NCBI GenBank assembly: GCA_937884685.1
Contig: CAKZYM010001126.1
Location: 1-9,117 of the forward strand
From: an uncultured Calothrix sp.
Lineage (GTDB): Bacteria > Cyanobacteriota > Cyanobacteriia > Cyanobacteriales > Nostocaceae
Direction of reading: 5' to 3'
Length of the DNA stretch: 9,117 bases
The notes below the pieces were generated by a model that was given only the letters and a program-made list of their open reading frames with translations, did no database searches and was not told the origin of the DNA. Positions within the stretch are counted from its first letter, which is position 1. Each line of letters starts with the position of its first letter. The translations under genes were made by a program, and so were the position numbers. Positions 1 to 7,000 of the stretch are shown here, piece after piece.

Positions 1-532
1 AGCACCGCTTCGCGGAAGTAAGAAGTAAAAAGTTTGATTTTGTGGGCTTTTCAGCTATTTTTAACGGTTGCCTTATTTAAGCCGTGGTGTACTATTTCAA
101 GATACCAAAATACTTGAAACATAAGTTTGTCATCTTAAATACGTAGCAAAAAAGCTTGAGAAGACCGTTAGACGCAAATACTTATGCTAATTAACTAAGG
201 AACGAAAGAACAATATTTCTATCTTATATGGCTCATAAATTTTAAATAATTGGCTACCGTAGAGCTTTTTGCCGAAAATAACTGCTGATTAACTACAGCT
301 GCAACGTATTCAAGCGGAAATACTGTTACAATCAAATTTTAATGTCTTGAGGGAGACAGGCAGAAAGCAGTATTTTGCATAATTACTCGTACAAATCATT
401 CAGCCTGAGATTAGTTAAGCTTTCTTAGTATTACTTTGTTCAATATTATGATAAGTATACAGGGAATCTTTATTTAAAAACAGTTCGTATCCTTCCAAAT
501 TCAACATTCATAATTTATAGTTTCTAAGTATC
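1..532. other. Intergenic region upstream of the kinase gene, no gene seen
   Basis: No open frame here looks like a protein gene and I see no tRNA- or rRNA-like sequence. The left edge has a small inverted repeat (CCGC, loop TTC, GCGG; 5-15) followed by two exact copies of the heptamer GAAGTAA (15-28) and a partial third. The hairpin lacks a following T-run on the plus strand, so I do not call it a terminator. The rest is AT-rich sequence with one weak promoter-like pair, listed separately. Confidence 0.5.
425..452 (+). promoter_or_regulatory. Weak sigma70-type promoter candidate for the FHA-kinase gene
   Basis: A TATGAT hexamer at 447-452 matches five of six bases of the -10 consensus. TTAGTA at 425-430 matches three of six of the -35 consensus, with a 16-nt spacer. 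The pair lies about 80 nt before the GTG start at 533. In DNA this AT-rich such matches arise often by chance, so the call is tentative. Confidence 0.22.
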
Positions 533-1762
533 GTGATTACTCTAACCCTATTAGAAGCGCAAAACAAAACACCGTTAGAAAATTGGCGCTTTGATGAATC
601 CTCAGTGATTCGGGTTGGGCGAGCCGCAGATAATGATATTGTTCTAGATAGTAATTTAGTTTCTCGATATCATTTAGAACTGAGAAATACAAATAGAGCA
701 GATAATACTGAATCTTGGGAAATTATTAGCAAAGGTACAAACGGTACTTTTCTTAATGGAGTACTAGTAACTCAGGTTCCGCTACCTGATAATTGTTTTG
801 TACAATTGGCTCGTGGTGGTCCTATTCTGAAATTAGAACTTTTAGAACCCGAACAGCAGCAGCAGCCAAAATCTGCACAAATCCCCGCTTCTGCATCGGA
901 AAGTTGCACCCATGAAGGAAATTCACCTGATAACTTATTTTGCATCTATTGTGGTAAACCTCTTTCAATTCAGCTAACAATTCGCCATTATCAGGTATTG
1001 AAAACTTTAGGACAGGGAGGTATGGGTACCACTTACTTAGCATGGGACCCTGCTGGAGTAACTACAGGTAATTCTAAGCTATTAGTGCTTAAGCAGATGA
1101 ATGCCGATATGGCAAAAATTGCTAAAGCAAGAGAACTATTCCAGCGAGAAGCGCATACTTTGGGACTACTCAATCATCCTGGAATCCCTAAGTACTACGA
1201 CTTCTTCATGGAAGATAAAAAGAAATATTTGGCAATGGAGTTAGTCCACGGTCAAGATTTAGAAAAATATGTTTATCGCAAGGGACCTGTCAACGTAAAT
1301 CAAGCGATAGAGTGGATGATGCAAACTTGCGATATTCTTGAATATTTGCACAGTCAAAACCCACCATTGATTCACAGGGATATAAAACCAGCTAATCTAA
1401 TGGTGCGAAATTCCAACAATCGCATAGTTGTGTTGGATTTCGGTGCTGTTAAAGAAATTGGTACTGCACCAGGGACACGTATCGGTGCAGAAGGATATTG
1501 TGCCCCCGAACAAGAACGAGGACAGCCATTAACTCAATCAGACTTATATGCTATTGGCCCTACTTTAATCTTTTTACTTACAGGGGAGAACCCATTCAAG
1601 TTTTATCGTCAGAAGGGACGAAGTTTTCGTTTTGATGTCGCGAAGATTCCTAGCATTACCACTAAGTTAAAAGAACTAATAGATAAAGTTACAGAACCTT
1701 TGCCGAGTGATAGATATCAAACCGCTAAAGAAGTTGCAACAGCACTAGCAAATTGTGAATGA
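533..1762 (+). CDS. FHA domain, zinc-ribbon, Hanks-type serine/threonine protein kinase
   Basis: This is a cytosolic Ser/Thr kinase fused to a phosphothreonine-binding FHA domain. The FHA domain (about residues 1-104) has VGR at 28-30, SRYH at 44-47 and NGTFLNG at 70-76. A short linker carries a zinc-ribbon-like C125-x-H127...C137-x2-C140. The kinase domain (about 151-409) has the glycine loop GQGGMG at 160-165, ATP-anchoring K187, helix-C E206, HRDIKPAN at 281-288, DFG at 302-304, APE at 324-326, and the later D337 and R394. All core catalytic residues are present, so activity is expected. The P+1 segment reads GAEGY where most Ser/Thr kinases have GTxGY; I recall this as a cyanobacterial subfamily trait. 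There is no membrane segment and the protein ends at the kinase domain. GTG at 533 is chosen because an in-frame TAG lies at 518-520. I see no clear Shine-Dalgarno sequence. Substrates are unknown. Confidence 0.93.
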   Translation: MITLTLLEAQNKTPLENWRFDESSVIRVGRAADNDIVLDSNLVSRYHLELRNTNRADNTESWEIISKGTNGTFLNGVLVTQVPLPDNCFVQLARGGPILKLELLEPEQQQQPKSAQIPASASESCTHEGNSPDNLFCIYCGKPLSIQLTIRHYQVLKTLGQGGMGTTYLAWDPAGVTTGNSKLLVLKQMNADMAKIAKARELFQREAHTLGLLNHPGIPKYYDFFMEDKKKYLAMELVHGQDLEKYVYRKGPVNVNQAIEWMMQTCDILEYLHSQNPPLIHRDIKPANLMVRNSNNRIVVLDFGAVKEIGTAPGTRIGAEGYCAPEQERGQPLTQSDLYAIGPTLIFLLTGENPFKFYRQKGRSFRFDVAKIPSITTKLKELIDKVTEPLPSDRYQTAKEVATALANCE

Positions 1763-1789
1763 GCAAGAGCAGTAAGTTTAGAGCTTTGT

Positions 1790-1836
1790 AAAAAAGGTCG
1801 GATGAAGGCAAAACTAAAAGAATTAATTCTTCATCC
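1790..1836 (-). terminator. Probable rho-independent terminator of the DUF4327-like gene
   Basis: GGATGAAG (1800-1807) and CTTCATCC (1829-1836) form a perfect 8-bp stem with a 21-nt loop. On the minus strand the stem is followed by GACC and then six T (1795-1790), as expected for a terminator of the minus-strand gene ending at 1853. The loop overlaps a perfect 14-bp palindrome (1818-1831). For plus-strand transcription only TTTC follows, so termination of the kinase gene here would be weaker. The long loop lowers confidence. Confidence 0.45.
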
Positions 1837-1852
1837 TTTCATAGTTCACAAA

Positions 1853-2071
1853 CTATTCTTCATCCCATCCTTCAACTACAAGTAACTCCTTTACAGGGTC
1901 TTGCATAGTAAAGCCGAAATCAACTAGTTCGCGTTTCCAGTGCTGCCATTCGTCACCATACAGTAAAGCAATTTTCCAGATGCTATCTGTAGGCTTAATG
2001 ATCTGAGAATCTACGAGCGATTGAACATTGCGTTGCAATTTCACCATTGGGTGAATTACTTGTTGAGTCAT
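1853..2071 (-). CDS. DUF4327-like small conserved cyanobacterial protein
   Basis: This 72-residue protein has the pattern I associate with DUF4327, a short family of unknown function found in cyanobacteria: an MTQQVIHPMVKLQ start, then SIWKIALLYGDEW, WKREL, DFGF and an acidic end (GWDEE). I know no function for it. It has no membrane segment or signal peptide and is probably soluble. The frame extends upstream to an ATG at 2119, but I place the start at 2071: the family-like sequence begins there, TTGAGG sits just before that ATG as a ribosome binding site, and the extra 16 residues are hydrophobic and not family-like. It converges on the kinase gene with about 90 nt between stops and has its own promoter, so it is probably monocistronic. 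Confidence 0.82.
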   Translation of the reverse strand: MTQQVIHPMVKLQRNVQSLVDSQIIKPTDSIWKIALLYGDEWQHWKRELVDFGFTMQDPVKELLVVEGWDEE

Positions 2072-2138
2072 AACCTCAATTAAAATAAGACTGAAAATTT
2101 GGGTAAATGCTGAGGGCAAAAATGCTTTCCGCTTTGCA

Positions 2139-2166
2139 ATTATAGTCTCTGCGTAGAGTTCGGTAA
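2139..2166 (-). promoter_or_regulatory. Sigma70-type promoter of the DUF4327-like gene
   Basis: On the minus strand a perfect -10 box TATAAT (2144-2139) is preceded, after a 16-nt spacer, by TTACCG (2166-2161), which matches three of six of the -35 consensus. The implied transcription start near 2132 gives a 5' leader of about 60 nt before the ATG at 2071. The spacer carries a small dyad, CTCT-ACGC-AGAG, which could be an operator or chance. Confidence 0.5.
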
Positions 2167-3104
2167 TGCACGCAAAGCAAGTCTCACTATTCTTGAATAT
2201 AGCATAACTAATTCTACATGGTTACTGTTAATTTCGGTTTTGTTCGGTAATCACCACTAATAAACTTTGGAACTCAGCAAAATTTACTGTCATTTACTTA
2301 TCAAACAAATCGATTTATCAATAACCCAGCGAGTTTAGCATAGTTAGAGAAGATTTTTTTATCTCTAATTACTCAATTCATCGCGATATGCATAAACCCT
2401 GACAATTATCCAATTATATAAATAATCGTTTCAATAATTTAGCACAAGGCGATATTAAATAGAGAGTAGCAAATATTCACCGCTTTTTATTAATCGTTAT
2501 CTACATTATCGCAAACATCCGAATTTTGATACCATCTAGAGAATTTTTTAATATTATTTTAACAATTGGGTTTATATTGTAGTGTCTCAGAGAGAACATA
2601 AGGGGAGTTATAGCCAAAACGAGAAAATTGGTGGAAGATTTTTGTATCTTTGTTCGATATCATGGAATTAAAAATAGTTTATAACCCACATTAAACTGTC
2701 AAAATTTTATTAATAGGACACTTGGTCATAATTGTGCATTAGAGTGAAATGTAAATTTTGGTAATTAAAACCACATTATTTTATTAAAGCTGCTGTTCCT
2801 CTTAGAAAAAATTTGAAGTCGCGAACGGTAAAGCGTATTTTATGCTGTGGATGAAATTCACTGGAGTAATCCTACCCATGAATTCGACCTAGCAAGAAGT
2901 AAAATTTTAAATATTATGATATGTGTTTATTTCAAACTTAAAGTAAGTACGCAAAGATATCCAGATTACAAAAATGTGTTCTGGTGATTTTGGGTAAGCT
3001 TTATGAATTGTTTTTTAGAAGATTGATTTTAGTGCGGTTGGAATCATTATTAAAACATCTCTTGTTTGTTGTGTGAGAGATTAGATTTGGGTGAAGATTA
3101 AATA
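2167..3104. other. Long AT-rich intergenic region without recognisable genes
   Basis: Nearly 1 kb with no frame that resembles a protein, no tRNA-like fold and no CRISPR-type repeats that I can see. Stop codons are dense in all frames. The clearest structure is the stem-loop at 2341-2371, listed separately. It may hold decayed genes, a small RNA, or long control regions for flanking genes; nothing in the sequence lets me choose. Confidence 0.5.
2341..2371. repeat. Stem-loop with 10-bp stem and T-rich loop
   Basis: TAGTTAGAGA (2341-2350) pairs with TCTCTAATTA (2362-2371): ten pairs with a single G-U wobble, enclosing an 11-nt loop that contains seven consecutive T. No T-run follows on either strand, so it is not a standard terminator. 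It stands alone in otherwise featureless AT-rich DNA. Confidence 0.4.
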
Positions 3105-3141
3105 AGATATTCAGAAAATATCTATAATACAAATTCTGTAT
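3105..3141. repeat. Two small AT-rich palindromes beside the structured element
   Basis: AGATATT/AATATCT (3105-3111 and 3117-3123) is a perfect 7-bp inverted repeat with a 5-nt loop. Four bases later ATACA/TGTAT (3127-3131 and 3137-3141) forms a 5-bp stem, also with a 5-nt loop. They abut the GC-richer element at 3147-3222, giving four hairpins within about 105 nt. Short AT palindromes are common by chance, so only their clustering is notable. Confidence 0.35.
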
Positions 3142-3146
3142 GACGT

Positions 3147-3222
3147 TGCGCTCAATCACCCTCAGCCTAGAAGGCTGGGGCTACTGAAACAAAGCCCACC
3201 TTCGTGGGCTGAATTTAGCGCA
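3147..3222. repeat. Compact three-way-junction palindromic element, possible IS200/IS605-type remnant or structured RNA
   Basis: Three nested helices fold this 76-nt stretch. The ends TGCGCT (3147-3152) and AGCGCA (3217-3222) pair perfectly, and after one mismatch AAT/ATT extend the closing stem. Inside, CCTCAGCCT (3160-3168) pairs with AGGCTGGGG (3172-3180; one wobble, AGA loop), and AGCCCAC (3193-3199) pairs perfectly with GTGGGCT (3204-3210; CTTC loop). The element is GC-rich against its AT-rich surroundings. GC-rich hairpins of this kind occur at cyanobacterial IS200/IS605-family ends and in the omega/HEARO-type RNAs of TnpB and IscB elements; ATGA at 3140-3143 just outside recalls reported HEARO insertion sites. 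No tnpA, tnpB or iscB lies in the window, so this would be an orphan end, a MITE-like copy or a free-standing RNA. The fold is read from the sequence; the family name is inference. Confidence 0.5.
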
Positions 3223-3355
3223 TCTTTATAAAAAAATAGTATGAAGTGTCATTTATTAGGTCGAGTATATTGTTTGTCCTAATAACTAGCAAAATTTTTA
3301 ATTAGCTTGAATATAGTTATTCTAATTAATTTTCGTAATGCGTTAATGCACTACC

Positions 3356-3559
3356 ATGTGTTTTTTATTTGGAATGACTGTACAAAAAATTTTTTGTGAA
3401 TTACAAAATATATCTCTTGTTGTAATTGAGATGATTAGGAGTGCAGTTAAAGTAATCACATTAGAAAATATGCAAGAGCATGATAATTTCGCGCTTGCTG
3501 CGGGGCATCCTGAGAACGGAAAGGTTTTTAACATAAGTATTTACCACAGCGATTACTAA
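3356..3559 (+). CDS. Doubtful small ORF upstream of the TPR gene
   Basis: This 67-codon frame from ATG (an alternative ATG is at 3374) ends 4 nt before the start of the next gene, which is the main argument for it. I do not recognise the product. It has no clear domain, signal peptide or membrane helix; the second half (NFALAAGHPENGKVF) looks more protein-like than the first. No Shine-Dalgarno sequence is visible, and an antisense frame overlaps most of it. It could be a decayed fragment or the 5' leader of the downstream gene. Confidence 0.2.
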   Translation: MCFLFGMTVQKIFCELQNISLVVIEMIRSAVKVITLENMQEHDNFALAAGHPENGKVFNISIYHSDY

Positions 3560-3563
3560 AAAT

Positions 3564-3977
3564 ATGGATAGTTCTAAGGAAGAATACGTAGTTCAAAACC
3601 GCGAGAAAGCGAAAAAGCGGCAGAAGTTAGTTATTTTAATCTCGATAATATCTTTTTTTGGTTCTACCGTTATGGCAGCAATTCCAGCAATACAGGAAAT
3701 TGCTCGACAAGATGATGTACCACAAGCTGCATCTAGGGAATCGACATTAAAACAGCAGGAGCAAGGTTATAAATTAGTGTTGCAACGAGAACCAAATAAT
3801 CAAGTAGCGCTGGACGGTTTATTGCAAGTGCGGTTACAGTTGGACGATATTCCAGGTGCGATTGAAACTTTGGAAAAATTGGTGAAGTTGAATCCTGAGA
3901 GGGAGGATTATAAGAGGGGTTTGGAGAATTTGAAGAAGGAATCAGCTAAGAATACAAATCAGAAAACTGCTAAATAA
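3564..3977 (+). CDS. Small membrane-anchored TPR protein
   Basis: This 137-residue protein resembles a short TPR protein type I recall from many filamentous cyanobacteria. A basic N-terminus (REKAKKRQK, 13-21) precedes one hydrophobic segment (about 22-43), predicting a cytoplasmic N-terminus and the remainder on the far side of the membrane. VMA-A near residues 36-39 also satisfies signal-peptidase rules, so it could be a cleaved signal peptide instead of an anchor. After a polar linker, residues about 57-125 form roughly two TPR helix-turn-helix units, with A-x-ETLEKLVKLNP as the clearest repeat end. The tail is lysine-rich. TPRs usually mediate protein-protein contact; no enzymatic role is expected and the partner is unknown. 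ATG at 3564 has no obvious ribosome binding site. It lies 73 nt before the glycosyltransferase gene, so it may or may not be cotranscribed with it. Confidence 0.85.
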   Translation: MDSSKEEYVVQNREKAKKRQKLVILISIISFFGSTVMAAIPAIQEIARQDDVPQAASRESTLKQQEQGYKLVLQREPNNQVALDGLLQVRLQLDDIPGAIETLEKLVKLNPEREDYKRGLENLKKESAKNTNQKTAK

Positions 3978-4050
3978 TTTTGTTTCTTATCGAAAACCGC
4001 ACAGAATATCAATTATTGTTTGCAATCAAATAAAGAATTAAACATTAATT

Positions 4051-7000
4051 ATGTCAAGTCTTTCCGTCTGCATGATGGTGCAAAATGCAGAAAAAACACT
4101 AGCAATTGCACTAGAATCTCTAAGTAATATTTACGATGAACTTATAATAGTTGATGGTGGTAGTAATGATTCTACATGTGATATAGCTTTAAGCTATGGG
4201 GCAAAAGTAATAGATTCAAAATGGACGGGGAATCATTCTCAGCAAAGGAATGTGTATTTACAGCATGTTCAAACTGAGTGGGTTTTTGTGCTTGACTCAG
4301 ATGAATTTATTAATACTCAGACTCTAGATTTTATTGCACATATTAAATCAGCGAAAAAAGATTTTAATACTGATAATTTCTGGTTTCCAAGAAAATGGAT
4401 TACTCCTTTGAATTTAACTAACTTTATTGTTAGCAAGCCTCATTATCCTGACTTTCAAAGAAGGCTATTCAAACATAATAATAATATTTTATATTCAGGG
4501 CAAATTCATGAGAGTATTCATAATTTAATAGATAAAGGTCATTGCTTAAGTAATTTAAGTATTTATCATCTAGATTTATTTATTAATAGTGAAGAAAAGC
4601 GCAAGGAAAAAGTTCGTAAATACTCTCGTTTAGACCCAAGAGATGGAGGTCGTCATTATTATCTACCAGAGATAAAAAATTTGTATTTTCAAGAATGGAG
4701 TTTTGAAGAAATATCGGCTTCTGTAGGAAAACTATTGGATAATTTGGTAAATAGCGGAATTGAAAGTTCTCAACTTAACTATATAATCCCACCTGAAATA
4801 AAAAATGATGAGTTCTATTATGCTATTCAGCAACTAGTAAAAAATGAAAAAATTCAAACTATTTTAGAAATTGGTTCGTCTTCAGGTTGTGGAAGTACTG
4901 AAGCATTCGTAACAGAGCTAAGAAATAATCCTAACAAGGCGAAACTCTTTTGTATGGAGGTTTCAAAAACTAGATTTGCAGAATTGAAGAACAGATACAA
5001 AAATGATTCTTTTGTACAATGCTACAATGTTTCATCTGTATCTTTAGATAAGTTTCCAAGAAAAGAACAAGTTATTGATTTTTACCAAAGTACAGAAAAT
5101 AACTTGAAATTTTATCCTCTGGAACAAGTATTAGGCTGGTTAGAACAGGATATAGAATATGTGAAAAATTCTAGTGTTACTAGTAATGGCATTCAGAAGA
5201 TTAAACAAGAAAATAGTATTGAATTTTTTGATTTAGTATTAATTGATGGTTCCGAGTTTACAGGAAGTGTCGAATTAGGTGAAGTTTATGGAGCACAACT
5301 TATATGTTTAGATGATATACGTACCTTCAAAAATTATCAAAATCATCTTCAACTACTCTCAGACTCTAATTATGAACTAATTCTTCAAAACTCTTCGGTT
5401 CGTAATGGATTTTCAATTTTTAAAAGGTTAAATAATTTAGATCAAATTACTTTAAATAGGAAGTCTGACTCATCAAATTTACCAATTCATTTCTTTACAA
5501 TAGTTCTGAACGGGGAACCATTTATCCGTTATCACATTGATGTATTTAAGCGACTACCTTTTAACTGGCATTGGCATATTGTTGAAGGAGTTGCTGATTT
5601 AAAACATGATACCTCTTGGAGTGTTCCTCTAGGTGGAAAAATTACGGACAAGATTCACTCTAATGGACGTAGTATTGATGGAACAAGCGAATATGTTGAC
5701 AAGTTAAAGCAGCTTTATCCAAATAACATCACAATCTATCGCAAGCCACCAAGCGTTTTTTGGGAAGGAAAACGCGAAATGGTTAATGAGCCACTGTTTA
5801 ATATTCATGAAGAATGCCTTCTTTGGCAAATAGATGCTGACGAATTGTGGACTTTTGAACAGTTGTGTAATATCAGAAAAATGTTTATTGACAATCCTGA
5901 TAAAACTGCTGCTTTTTATTGGTGCTGGTATTTTGTTGGAGAAGATTTGGTAATTAGTACACGTAACTGTTACGCTCAAAATCCTCAACAAGAATGGTTA
6001 AGAACTTGGAGATATAAGCCTGGATCTGTATGGGTAGCTCACGAACCTCCGAGATTACAAGAACAGTTGTCAAATGGTGAATGGATTGATGTGGCTCATA
6101 TAAATCCATTTACCCATTCTGAGACAGAAGAACATGGTTTGATTTTTCAACATTTTTCCTACGTTACAAAGGAACAAATCAAATTCAAAGAACAATATTA
6201 CGGTTACACTGATGCTATTTGTCAATGGACTGCTTTGCAAAAACAAAAAAAGTTTCCTCTGCTACTACGGGAATATTTTGCTTGGGTTGGTGATGAAACT
6301 CAGGTTGATAAGGTTGATTCATGCGGTATAGTACCTATTGCTCAAAAAAAAGAAAGTTCTGCCAATTGGTATTTTTTAGAAGCTGATGAAATTCGACAAA
6401 AAGCTATATCAATTAGTAAAACAAAACCAATAATATTAGTTGATGGTATATTTTTTCAACTTTATGAAACAGGAATTGCTCGTGTTTGGAAATCACTGTT
6501 AGAAGAATGGTCAGATAACGATTTTGCTAAACATATCATAGTTTTAGATAGAGTCGGTACAACTCCTAAAATTCCAGGTATTAGATATCGTCAAGCTCCT
6601 CGTTATGACTATAAAGATGCCGATACAGACCGAGAAATACTGCAACAAATATGCGACGAAGAAGAAGCTGATTTATTTATTTCTTCTTATTACACAACAC
6701 CTATAACAACACCTTCTATTTTCATGGCACATGACATGATTCCAGAAATCATGGGGTGGGATTTAAATCATCCTATGTGGCGAGAAAAGCATTATGGAAT
6801 TCAACATGCTAGTTCGTATATTACTATTTCTGAAAACACGGCTAAAGATTTAGTTAAATGTTTTCCTGAGATTAATCCGGATGCTATTACCGTGGCTCAT
6901 TTAGGAGTTAAAGATAGTTTTTATCCGGCTGAAACTGAACAAATTAATTTCTTTAGAACCAAGTACGGAATCACAAAACCCTATTTTCTTTTAATAGGTG

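Noticed and set aside
5..15. CCGC-TTC-GCGG hairpin as a terminator of an upstream gene
   Set aside because: The stem is only 4 bp and no T-run follows on the plus strand; the upstream gene is outside the window.
822..1043. Minus-strand open frame inside the kinase gene
   Set aside because: Antisense to a gene with intact kinase motifs; its translation has no recognisable domain.
3343..3534. Minus-strand open frame of 63 codons with a hydrophobic middle
   Set aside because: No family resemblance and no ribosome binding site; overlaps the doubtful plus-strand frame and lies in AT-rich DNA where such frames arise by chance.
3356..3559. Idea that this frame is a remnant of an IscB or TnpB gene behind the structured element
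   Set aside because: I see no N-terminal, RuvC or HNH motif in it, and its length and composition do not fit.
3978..4050. Possible terminator or promoter between the small TPR gene and the large glycosyltransferase
   Set aside because: Only a 4-bp stem (ATTG/CAAT) is visible and no convincing -35/-10 pair, so neither is supported.
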